Origin: Isotricha intestinalis
Taxonomy: Eukaryota > Ciliophora > Litostomatea > Vestibuliferida > Isotrichidae
Assembly: GCA_023807065.1 (NCBI GenBank)
Contig: JAJJLU010003925.1
Span: 1-24,229 of the forward strand
Reading direction: 5' to 3'
DNA length: 24,229 bases
Below the pieces are notes generated by a model. The model was given only the letters and a program-made list of their open reading frames with translations. It was not told where the DNA came from and made no database searches. Shown here one piece after another: positions 1 to 9,900 of the stretch. The stretch's first letter is position 1; each line of letters begins with the position of its first letter. Made by a program: the position numbers and the translations under genes.

Positions 1-1
1 A

Positions 2-1786
2 AAATGTGTAAGTGAATGTCCTCAAGATGCACACCTTATAGATGGAAATAAATGTGTTTCTGAATGTCCAATAAAATCATTAAATGATAAAATATGTGTG
101 GAAGAATGTCCATTAGAATTTTCATCAGAAACAGATAATAAATGTGAATGTATTTATGGATCATATAAAATAAGTGATGACGGAGAAATAACATGTGAAA
201 ATGTAGCAGATTCAAATGCTTATAAAGTAAATATAGGAATGGAATGTATGAAATATTTAATATCTTCAGGTCAAATATCAAATGAAAATGAAATAAAAAT
301 AAAAAAAATAATAACTCCAAGAGAAGGAGAAATAGTAAATCAATTAGATTATATAATAACAAAAGAAGATGGAACAGAGTTAAATTTAGATAGTTGTACA
401 GATATTACATTAACATCTCCAATAAATACAATTAATTCAGGTATTGATTTAGAAAAGGTAAAAGCAATTAAAAAAGAAGGATATGATATATTTAATCCAG
501 AGGATGATTTTTTTAATGATGTATGTTTAAAATATAAAGATGAAAATGGAGCAGATGTTCCGATTAAAGTAAGAAGACAAGAATATTATCAAGAATTTCC
601 TTTATGTGAAAGTGAATGTAAATATTCAAATTATGATATTAATACAAATAGTGTTGACTGTGTTTGTAAACATAAAAGATATACTTCTACTTTATCTACT
701 TTCTCAGTAATAGAAACTGATTCTGATTTTAAAAATGGAGATGTATCTAATTCTAATTTTAAAACTATGGGATGTGGAAAAGAAGTATTTAATAATATTG
801 AAAGTAATTCTGCTTTTTGGTTAATATTATTTGGATTTGTTGCTCAAGTTGGATGTATTACAATATTTTCTGTTTTTAAAACTAAAATAATTGGTAATTT
901 ATTATTAGATGCTTTTAAAATTGCTACAATCGCTAATCCTCTTGAAAAAATAAAACAAGAGAATGATTTAATAGATGAAGATCAAAAAAAGAATACAGGG
1001 CAAATAGATATTCAAAGTCATGATGAATATAATGTAAATCAAGTAAAAAAATATAATGAGAATATTGAAAAAGAAGAAAAAGAAAAAATAGAAGAGGTGA
1101 GTGAAGAAGATAAAATGACTCATGAAGGATTAAATAATATGTGTTATGAAAATGCTTTATTATATGATGATAGATCTTTCTTTAGTTATTTTTGGAATAT
1201 TTTTATTTATAATCAAATGCTATTATTTATGGTTTTTAAAGATAATTGGAATTTTGTAATTACTAAAATATCAATGTTTATAAATATCATAACATTTGCT
1301 TTATTATTTAATGTAATGTTTTTCGGAAATAAATTAATAAAAGCAATATATGAAAATAAAGGAGGATTAACAATGAATAAAGCTTTTGGTTGGATTGTTT
1401 TATCAACTGTTTTAACAGTAATATTAAATTGTATAGCAAAATTTTTTGGACTTACAAAAAGAGATGTTGATAATGCTAAAAAATATAAAGATAATTTTGA
1501 TGTTGAAAAATTCTCTTCCATTATTTTTAAAAGAACGATAATTTATTTTATTATATGTATTATTATTACTCTTTTTATTTGGTATTTTGGTCTTTCTTTT
1601 TGTGCTATTTATAAAGAATGTCAAACTAAATTAGTTTTTTATATATTTATGACTTGGTTATTAATTATGCTTTATCCAATTTTATTTTGCTTACTTGTAG
1701 CTCTTTGTAGATATATTAGTCTCCGAAAACAAATTAAAGGATTATTTACTTTTAGTAAAGGTCTTCAATGGATAATCTTTATATAA
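2..1786 (+). CDS. Cys-rich five-pass membrane protein, polycystin-1-like C-terminal cassette (5' partial)
   Basis: The frame is open from base 2, so the true start lies upstream; 594 residues are visible, ending in TAA. Residues 1-45 carry CVxECP-type furin-like Cys repeats. Residues about 75-258 form a membrane-proximal domain with cysteines at 82, 132, 175, 202, 206, 220, 222 and 258. It contains NPEDDFFNDVC and, after it, an RR pair. Predicted helices lie at about 270-292, 419-442, 461-483, 509-537 and 543-568. An acidic/basic cytoplasmic linker (about 293-400) separates helix 1 from the rest. Helix 4 ends in WYFGLSFCAIY and the tail contains SLRKQIKGL. The same cassette, with near-identical Cys spacing, is in the minus-strand gene at 2755-6942, and a divergent version is in the giant at 6986-19027. 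The ectodomain is expected outside the cell or in a secretory compartment. The polycystin-1-like label is inferred from the paralogue with an REJ domain; ligand and function are unknown. Confidence 0.85.
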   Translation, partial: KCVSECPQDAHLIDGNKCVSECPIKSLNDKICVEECPLEFSSETDNKCECIYGSYKISDDGEITCENVADSNAYKVNIGMECMKYLISSGQISNENEIKIKKIITPREGEIVNQLDYIITKEDGTELNLDSCTDITLTSPINTINSGIDLEKVKAIKKEGYDIFNPEDDFFNDVCLKYKDENGADVPIKVRRQEYYQEFPLCESECKYSNYDINTNSVDCVCKHKRYTSTLSTFSVIETDSDFKNGDVSNSNFKTMGCGKEVFNNIESNSAFWLILFGFVAQVGCITIFSVFKTKIIGNLLLDAFKIATIANPLEKIKQENDLIDEDQKKNTGQIDIQSHDEYNVNQVKKYNENIEKEEKEKIEEVSEEDKMTHEGLNNMCYENALLYDDRSFFSYFWNIFIYNQMLLFMVFKDNWNFVITKISMFINIITFALLFNVMFFGNKLIKAIYENKGGLTMNKAFGWIVLSTVLTVILNCIAKFFGLTKRDVDNAKKYKDNFDVEKFSSIIFKRTIIYFIICIIITLFIWYFGLSFCAIYKECQTKLVFYIFMTWLLIMLYPILFCLLVALCRYISLRKQIKGLFTFSKGLQWIIFI

Positions 1787-1966
1787 AAGCTATTTTTTAG
1801 TTTTTAAATATAAATTATTAAAAAAATTTGAACTTAAATAGTATTGATATCTCATAATTATTAAGAAATTAAATATCTTTTTTTTTTCTTTAAAACATTT
1901 TTATTTTTGAATTAATTAAAAAAAAAAATAACAATTGTTTTAATTGTTTTTTTTTTCAAATTTTTT

Positions 1967-2626
1967 ATGAATGAAGACGATTGGATTTTTGGAGGAAGAT
2001 TTACTTTTGAAGATAAGAATAATAAGGAAATAGATAATAAAAATGTAAATAAAAGATTTAATAAATTAAATGTAAAATTAAAACAAATTAGAGAAGAAAA
2101 TCAAAAAGAAACAGATAAATTAACATTGAATTATTATAATAAAATTGATTTTAGTCAATTAAATAAAATAAATAATGAAAAAGATAATGATGTTAATGAT
2201 ATTGAAGACAAATATGATTTAGATGATTCTGATAAAGAAGAAGAATATACAAAAGATTATTTATATAATTTTGATACTGTTTTAAATACTTTTAAAAATT
2301 TAAATATTGTTTCTGAAGGAATAAATGATATAAATGATATGAAGAAAAATTCATATTATAATAATTTATTAAATGATTTTAATAAATTTTATTCGAAATG
2401 TGAAGAATTAAAAGAAGATTCAATTTCAAAAATGAATAAAATAATGAAAGATAATATAAATAATACTTGTTCAATATGTTATCAAAAATTAGAAAATATT
2501 GAAGATATGATAGTTACAAAATGTAAACATGTTTTTCATAAAATTTGTTTGAATATTTGGTTTGAAAAAAAAAGTAAATGTCCTTTATGTAGGAGATTTA
2601 TTTATCTAAATCAAAAAAAAGATTAA
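1967..2626 (+). CDS. Small RING-H2 finger protein, probable E3 ubiquitin ligase
   Basis: The protein has 219 residues. Its C-terminus holds a complete C3H2C3 RING-H2: Cys168, Cys171, Cys186, His188, His191, Cys194, Cys205 and Cys208, with the usual Trp198 and the CPLCRR ending typical of ligases that bind E2 enzymes. Residues 1-165 are charged, rich in Asn, Asp, Glu and Lys, and mostly helical or disordered; they show no signal peptide, membrane helix or other domain I recognise. The protein is therefore likely cytosolic or nuclear, with the N-terminal part choosing the substrate. The start is the first ATG after a T-rich leader and is followed by a full-length frame. The gene follows the first gene by 180 bases on the same strand and converges on the next gene with 128 bases between stops. 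No feature sits in either gap. RING identity is firm; ubiquitin-ligase activity is inferred from the family. Confidence 0.88.
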   Translation: MNEDDWIFGGRFTFEDKNNKEIDNKNVNKRFNKLNVKLKQIREENQKETDKLTLNYYNKIDFSQLNKINNEKDNDVNDIEDKYDLDDSDKEEEYTKDYLYNFDTVLNTFKNLNIVSEGINDINDMKKNSYYNNLLNDFNKFYSKCEELKEDSISKMNKIMKDNINNTCSICYQKLENIEDMIVTKCKHVFHKICLNIWFEKKSKCPLCRRFIYLNQKKD

Positions 2627-2754
2627 AAAAAAACAAAAATAAAATAATTTGAAATAGAATTATATTTACTTTATTTATTAAATCTATATAAAATTTAACT
2701 TCAAAAAATAAAAATATAATTAGAATTTTTGAAAAAAAAGGAATTATAACATTG

Positions 2755-5700
2755 CTAAATTAAAATTTGAATAATGTTATAAAGGCCTTTCATTTTATTT
2801 TTCAAAGAAAAATATCTTAAAACCGATAATAAAATACTATAAATTGTTTGAATTCCAATGGAAAAAATAATTGAATATAAAATACAAATAAAATAAGAAT
2901 TTTGAGTTTTAACAAATAAACCACAAAAAGTAGAAATATAATACCAAAAGAAAATCATCAAAAAAAAGCAAATACTTAGAACAATAATTAATTTAATTTT
3001 ATAATTCTTTACTAATTTTCTTGATTGAATCATATATTGTTTTGTATCTTTTTTATTATGAATTAAATTAATAAATTCTTTATTATTATTTAATATAATA
3101 TATAAAATATTTACTGTAAATGAAGTTAGTATTGAAATTATAAAACAATAAATTCCCATTTGTTTAAAAGTGAATTTAAAAGCAGTTAATTCTATTGTTT
3201 TATATCTTTCGCGAATAAATTTATCTTCAAAAAATAAATTAATAAAAAATCCAATTAAAAAAATTTGAAATAAAAGAATCATAAATCTAATTGAATAAGG
3301 TTCAAATAAATAATTGTAAATAAAAGGAGAAATAAATATATTTTTTTTTATTATTGTTCTACATAAAAGTTTTGAAAAAGGTCTTTTATCTAATTTAGAA
3401 GCTTCTTCAAAATTTAAATCATCATAGGAATTTAAAAGAGAAATTTCACTTTGTAAATTTTTAAATTTTGATAAATCATTTATACTAATATCACTTAAAT
3501 ATAATTCTTTATTATCTAATTTTCTTGTTGAAGATTCATTTAAATTCGAAGAATTTGGAGTTTGATTATTTGAATTTGAATTAGTTGAATTTAATTTATT
3601 ATTTTTATTTTTCATTTCATTTTTTTCACATTTTTCTTTTTTTGGTGGATTTGGATTTATTGATTTTGAAATTCTTTTCTTTTTTTTATATTTTATTATA
3701 AATGATAAAATATCTTTAATTTCTTTAAAATAAAATAGAAAGAAACATACAATATATATAATTAAAAAAATTAAAAAAATCCATTTTCCAAAATTAGCAT
3801 TTGAATATTTTGAATGAAAAACTAAATTAAAACATTGAAGACAATCAATATGTTCTTTATTAATATTTTTAGGAAAATAAGATAGTTTTTCCCTAGGATA
3901 AATTTTGTTAGTATTTTCGATTAAAATATATTTCATTTGACATCTACAATAAATTTTATTATTTTCAAAATCTAAATTAGGAAAACATTTTTCGTCACAA
4001 AAAGAATAATTTAAAAAGAAGTCTATTCTTCGATCTTTTAAAAGAACATCTTTATTGTTTATGTAATAAGGAATACAAAAATCATTAAAAAAATTATCAC
4101 TTGGATTATATAATAAAATACCTTTATTATAAAAATCTTTTAATTTTTTATAATCCATTAATTTAGGGAAAAACATTTCAATATCAACATATAAAAGTTT
4201 ACATGAATTTAAATCAATAATTTCTTTAGTTTGACTATTATAAATTTGATAAAAAACTCTATCAGATTCATTATTCATTGGAAAATCAATTTTAATAAAA
4301 ATAAAATTATTTGAATTAATATTATTTTTAGAAATTATACGATTTTGACATTGAGTTAAATTCACATATGAAATATTATATAATGAAGAAGCTTGATATT
4401 CACAATAATCACTTTTAAATATTTCAATAGTATAATTATTACCTTTTAATATTTCAACTTCATTAGAAAATATATTATCATAATTAATAATATAATTATT
4501 AATATATTTATTAAAAATATTTTCAAATTTACCTTCAATTAAAATATCATTGACATTTTTTTCATTATAATGACAATTTTTAGAAGGAATACAAATATTA
4601 TTATTATAATCTTTATCATAATTATTCGGGCAATCTTCTAAGCATTTATTATTAAATAAAAATAAATCATGGCTTAAACATTTGTCACAATAACTGTCAA
4701 TTCTATTTCTACAACTAAAAACACATTGTTGATTACTTTCAACAATAATATTTCTATTATCAACATTACAATTTAAACCATTTGTACATTGAATTTTTCC
4801 TTCATAATCAATATACCAATTTTGTTCATTCAAATTACAAACATTTACACATTCATATGGATTATCAATATTTCTTATTTTACCATTTAGACATTTATCT
4901 ACATTATTATAAGGATCATTTTTAATAATATAATAGAATTCATTTATATCTTCTAATTTTTTACATTCTTCAATTCCTTTAATATGATATAATCCTATTA
5001 ATTTACAATTTATGCATTTTTTATTTATAGAATCTAAAACTAAATTTTCATCACAATTTTTTACACAATCACCTATTTTATTATTATTATCTTCACTTTG
5101 GAAATAATAATTGTCTTTACATTCTATACATTGATTATTTAATATTGTTCCTATTGAAGATGAATAATTTTTTGGTTTTATACATTTTTTACATGTATCA
5201 TAACATTTTTCATAATATCCAGTTGTTTCATTATATAAATAATTATCAACTTCATCTTTATAACAAGGAAATATTTTATCATCTTTTGTATCAATTAATT
5301 GATGATAATCAATTGAACATTTTGTACATGAATTATTATTTATTTCTTCACAATTTAAACATTCTTTTGAACAAACTTTAATAGTAATATTACATCTAAT
5401 TCCAATTCTATTTATGTTATCAATTCCACTAAAAGTAAAAATTTTATATCCTTCACTTCCATTTGAATAATAAGTAAAATCAAAATTATCAGTAGATTGA
5501 TTAAAAATAATATTTTCTAAATTATTATTAACATTAAATAATAATTCACCATCACCTTCAAAATAAATAGGATACATAAAAGTATTTAAATTCCCATTAA
5601 TAGGATCAATAGTGCCTAAATAAATTAAATCTTTTGTATTAAAATTAATATTATTTCCATAATTAATTTGAATTTCTTGAGATTTACATAAAACACTATC

Positions 5701-6942
5701 AAAAATTTCAAAAGAATTATTTCCTCCCTTTCTTTCAAATATTTTAGAATAACCAATTTCATTTATTGAAACTATACCTCCAACATTAAAAAAAACGGAT
5801 AAAAAACCATTTCCAAATTTAGTTGCAAAAGGAAAATCAACACCTTCAGTATCTAAAATAAAATTACTATATTTTAAATCTTGACTTATTATAATTCCAT
5901 CATCATTTAAATTATCTATTATATTTACTATTGAAATTTTTACTTTTCTTTTTAATATATCTGTTTCATTTGTTAAGCAAGTTCCTATAAATTTATTATT
6001 ATCTAAAAATGCAATTTCTGTTTCTTCAACCCAATTAAAACATTCATCCATTATTTTTATTCCTTCTGAATTATTAACATTCACTTTTTCATTTATATTA
6101 TATACATTATTAAAATTAATTGGTTCTATTTTATTTGATGAAATATTATATTCCCAAATAATACATTTTAAAATAAAGTTATTATGTAAAAAACAAGAAG
6201 CTCCTTTTTCAATGTTATTATTATATGAAGAATCAATTAAATTAATTACTTTATCAAAAGCACATTGATAATTTTTATATAATTTAACTTTACTTTGAAT
6301 TTGAACTTGAAAATTATTTGAATAAATATCATAATATTCAGTACATGAATCTGTAATATATTGACATAAAATATTTCCATTTGAAGAATTTAATTTCATT
6401 TGAATACAAGAAATAAAATTATTATCTACAATTTGATTAAAACTTTCTTTCATTGAAAATGTACTATTTTCATTTAAAATAAATAATCCCATATATAATA
6501 TATTATTATTAACCCAACTAATAATAATATCTTTATTATTATTTAAAGTAAGAATATTAATTTTATATGAAGTAGAATTAAACATTTCTTCATTAAAAAA
6601 AGAAGTAACATAATTAAAATTTTCAGAATTAAAATAATGAATTTTAATATAATCATTTTTTCCAGAAACTAAAACAAATTTATTATCTTCTACTTCTTTA
6701 ATATCAGCATTTGCATCATAAGCAATGAAATCAACATGTAATTTTATTTCTTCAGCATATATATTATATTTTCCAACTGTTCCTTTCTCATATCCTGAAA
6801 ATGCTAAAATTTCTCCGTTTCTTAATCTTAAAGGACGAGGATAATTATTATTTGTTTCATATATTATTATATTTTTTTCATCCTCTAAATATAATTTTAA
6901 TAAAGTTATTATAAGGATTATTGTCAATTTTTGAATTATCAT
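2755..6942 (-). CDS. Cys-rich five-pass membrane protein with propeller-like ectodomain, paralogue of the neighbouring genes
   Basis: This is a complete gene of 1395 residues ending in TAG. Residues 1-18 are a hydrophobic signal peptide. Residues about 25-400 have repeated short beta-strand-like segments of the form NNKDIIISW and DNNKFIGTC, suggesting a beta-propeller (inference). A beta-sandwich-like stretch follows to about 523. Residues 524-789 are furin-like Cys-rich repeats with many CxxC and CxxxC pairs. The membrane-proximal domain has cysteines 865, 914, 956, 982, 986, 999, 1001 and 1037 and the motif NPSDNFFNDFC. Predicted helices are at about 1052-1072, 1214-1236, 1257-1282, 1312-1338 and 1345-1372. 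Helix 4 contains FFWYYISTFCGLF and the tail contains SLKNKMKGL, matching the first gene. The Lys/Asn/Ser-rich linker at 1073-1200 shows no PLAT fold. The start codon faces that of the giant gene across 43 bases. A receptor or adhesion role is plausible but unproven. Confidence 0.88.
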   Translation of the reverse strand: MIIQKLTIILIITLLKLYLEDEKNIIIYETNNNYPRPLRLRNGEILAFSGYEKGTVGKYNIYAEEIKLHVDFIAYDANADIKEVEDNKFVLVSGKNDYIKIHYFNSENFNYVTSFFNEEMFNSTSYKINILTLNNNKDIIISWVNNNILYMGLFILNENSTFSMKESFNQIVDNNFISCIQMKLNSSNGNILCQYITDSCTEYYDIYSNNFQVQIQSKVKLYKNYQCAFDKVINLIDSSYNNNIEKGASCFLHNNFILKCIIWEYNISSNKIEPINFNNVYNINEKVNVNNSEGIKIMDECFNWVEETEIAFLDNNKFIGTCLTNETDILKRKVKISIVNIIDNLNDDGIIISQDLKYSNFILDTEGVDFPFATKFGNGFLSVFFNVGGIVSINEIGYSKIFERKGGNNSFEIFDSVLCKSQEIQINYGNNINFNTKDLIYLGTIDPINGNLNTFMYPIYFEGDGELLFNVNNNLENIIFNQSTDNFDFTYYSNGSEGYKIFTFSGIDNINRIGIRCNITIKVCSKECLNCEEINNNSCTKCSIDYHQLIDTKDDKIFPCYKDEVDNYLYNETTGYYEKCYDTCKKCIKPKNYSSSIGTILNNQCIECKDNYYFQSEDNNNKIGDCVKNCDENLVLDSINKKCINCKLIGLYHIKGIEECKKLEDINEFYYIIKNDPYNNVDKCLNGKIRNIDNPYECVNVCNLNEQNWYIDYEGKIQCTNGLNCNVDNRNIIVESNQQCVFSCRNRIDSYCDKCLSHDLFLFNNKCLEDCPNNYDKDYNNNICIPSKNCHYNEKNVNDILIEGKFENIFNKYINNYIINYDNIFSNEVEILKGNNYTIEIFKSDYCEYQASSLYNISYVNLTQCQNRIISKNNINSNNFIFIKIDFPMNNESDRVFYQIYNSQTKEIIDLNSCKLLYVDIEMFFPKLMDYKKLKDFYNKGILLYNPSDNFFNDFCIPYYINNKDVLLKDRRIDFFLNYSFCDEKCFPNLDFENNKIYCRCQMKYILIENTNKIYPREKLSYFPKNINKEHIDCLQCFNLVFHSKYSNANFGKWIFLIFLIIYIVCFFLFYFKEIKDILSFIIKYKKKKRISKSINPNPPKKEKCEKNEMKNKNNKLNSTNSNSNNQTPNSSNLNESSTRKLDNKELYLSDISINDLSKFKNLQSEISLLNSYDDLNFEEASKLDKRPFSKLLCRTIIKKNIFISPFIYNYLFEPYSIRFMILLFQIFLIGFFINLFFEDKFIRERYKTIELTAFKFTFKQMGIYCFIISILTSFTVNILYIILNNNKEFINLIHNKKDTKQYMIQSRKLVKNYKIKLIIVLSICFFLMIFFWYYISTFCGLFVKTQNSYFICILYSIIFSIGIQTIYSILLSVLRYFSLKNKMKGLYNIIQILI

Positions 6943-6985
6943 TTTTTTTTATTTTTTTGATTTAAATAAAAATTAATAAATATTA
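6943..6985. promoter_or_regulatory. 43-base shared upstream region of two divergent paralogues
   Basis: Only 43 bases separate the start codons of the minus-strand 1395-residue gene and the plus-strand giant. Any core promoter, both transcription starts and both 5' leaders must fit here or lie inside the neighbouring coding sequence. The left half is T-rich and the right half A-rich, so each start codon is preceded by A-rich sequence on its own coding strand. An 8-base palindrome (ATTTAAAT, 6960-6967) lies near the middle. I do not recognise a named promoter element. Confidence 0.5.
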
Positions 6986-9900
6986 ATGAAAATTCATGTA
7001 TTAATTATTTTTTGTTTATCTTCTATAATATTCACTCAGCCTTTTAATCCTGACAATTTTAAAAATGATGACTTATTTTTTACAGTAAATGACCACAATA
7101 ACTATTTAATAGCAGCAAAATATTTTACTTCAAACTCAATATCAGAATATATAAAAAACCAAGGAATTTCTTTAGATAAAGAAACAACATGTTCTTTCCA
7201 AAATCAAGTAACTTTCTCAGATTACACTACAATTTCAAATTTAAACACAGATTATAAAGAATTATATTCAAATATAGTATATGATGATTCAAAAAATAAT
7301 ATAATATGTGATTTCCCAGTTCAAAAATTTTTAAACATAAAATACAAATTAATTCACAAATTAAATATTATTAATTACTTAGACTCAAACAATATACTTC
7401 GAATTTCAATGGGAGATGAGGATAATTTAAAACAAATATTTGAATATTCGATAAATCCAAAAAGTGCAATTTTATTATCAATAACAATAAATTCTTTAAA
7501 CAATGATCCCATGAATCCAAATTTTGATAATAGTCTGGATACAGAATCATACAAAATATCATATTCAATAAACAATGTGGAACAACCGGGATCAACAAAT
7601 ACAATATCAATAAAAAAAATTCAATATTCATTTACCAACATAAATAAATCTCCTGGATTATCATTTTATTATACAATAATGAATATAGAACCAAAGCCTT
7701 TAAATTACAAAGCAAATGGTTATTATACAATAACTGGTAAATCAATATGTGATAATTTAATTAATCCTTGTGTTGAAAGTTTCGCTTGTAAAGGAGGAGA
7801 ATGTGTTAAATGTGATGCTTCATGTTTTGATTGTTATGAAAGTGATTCAAATACTAATTGTGGTCGAAAATGTAATATACATTCTTCAACTCCTTATTCT
7901 GATAATGGGAAATGTAGTTTAGGTTATGTTGATTTATCAATGTTTCAAAATATTAATATTAATGATATTCCTCCTCCTAGAAATAATAGAATGACTATTT
8001 CTTTTTGGTTTTATATTTCCAATTATATTAATTTATCTTCTCAAATTAATTTACCTTCAATTAAAGCAAAATTAATTACTTTAATATTTAATTCACCTGA
8101 TTCTAATAATAAAATGACTATTCAATGTACTGGTGATCCTTTTATAACTGAACCTTTTTTAATTGAAGATAAATGGGTATATTTTAAAGTTGGTGTTTCT
8201 AAAGATCATGTTTCCGGAAGATTAAATTTTTATCAAATTTATTCAAATCCTGATGATATTAACATCAATGAAGAAAAAAATTTTGGTTATAATCGTTTAT
8301 ATAATGCTTCTCATTTCGGGGATGGACATCCTGATATTAATAATCATAATAATTATAAATATTATTTTCATGAAGGAGATGTTATTTCTTTAAATTTTGA
8401 AAATTTTGATTCTTTTGAATTAAATAATGGACATTTCTTTATTAAAAATTTTGCTTTGTTTAAAGAATATTTACCTATACCTGATTTTAAATATTATCAC
8501 TTAGAAAAGTTAATTTCTTCAAATAATGAATTACCAGAATTATTATTTATAATACCATTTGATCATCTTGAAAGAAATATGAATTCATATATAATTCAAA
8601 CTTATTATTATGATTCAAAATTATCAAAATCAACAATGACAATATTTCCAAGTAACAAAAGATCAGAATTTAATTTGATTCCTCCAAGAAATTTTAAAAG
8701 ATTACCTCTTTTAGAAGAAAAAAATACAAAATTTTCAAGAAGTGATTTTTTATCAACTGAAACAATAACCCCAGAACAAAATTCCATATTTATGAATAAT
8801 GATGGTAAAATAATATCATGTGAAACAAATTATTTTTTAGATTTTGATAATAATAAATGTAATCAAAATTGTCCTAATACAAAATCAATGGTTTATGGAT
8901 TAAATATAGAAAAAGGATTTTGTAATTATACATGTAAAAGCACTGAAAAATGTTTAAGTACACAATCAGAAATTCAAAATATTAAAACATTATTTCAATG
9001 TAATGACAGAATAAATGATTTTGAAATGTTTTATACATGTGAAAAAAAAAATGAAGAAAAAGTATTTTATTTTAATTCAAGATATACTCCAGCAAATATA
9101 ATATTAGATTTTACAAATTATAAATTTGATTCATATATTATAGAATTTTGGATGTTTATTGACACAACAAATCATGGACCTTCAAATTTAAGTCAAAAAT
9201 ATTTATTTTATACTAAACATGTTATGTTACTTTATGGAGGAAAACAACATTCAAATTTCAATACATTTGAATTCACTATTGAAACTTCTGCAATTGTTGA
9301 AAATAAAGTTATTAATGATATTATTAATATTTATGAATGGAATCATATTATTATTAATGTTGTTTATGATCCAAATGAAGGTTATAATAAAAAAACTAAA
9401 GTTTATATTATTGCAAATAACAAAAATTATGAAGATGCAAACAGTTTGAAATCATTGACTGAAAATAAAATGACTTTGGAAAAAATTTATTTTTGTAATG
9501 GAGATCCTTCAAAATGTGATGGTGAAGAGATTTATTGGAGTAGTGCCTTTTATAAAAATTTAAAAGTTTTTAATGGTGATTCTGCACAACCTTATTTAAT
9601 TAAAAGATATAATGATATATATAAAAAAGATAAAATTGCTTCTTTAATTGCTTATTATCCTTTAACAGGACAAAGTATACAAAATAATAATTTATATCAA
9701 TATGTTTATGAAAATTATGATACTGGAAATTCATATTTGAGATTAACAGAAACTTTCAATTCATGGAATTTTCCTCAATATAATTATGCTAAAGAATTTG
9801 ATTATATTGATCATAGACAATTATATGGAAATTTAATAGATGAAAATAAACAAAAACAACGTTGTGTTGTTAGTAATTGTAAAAGATGTCATTTTAATGA

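Noticed and set aside
36..362. Antisense Leu/Phe/His-rich open frame opposite the first gene
   Set aside because: It is the reverse complement of a strongly coding frame with Cys repeats and helices. Its composition is what A+T-rich antisense gives, and it has no domain.
2755..2757. TAG at the end of the minus-strand gene as a reassigned Gln codon
   Set aside because: The C-terminal tail aligns in length with the first paralogue, which ends in TAA shortly after the same SLxxxxKGL motif, so TAG acts as a stop here.
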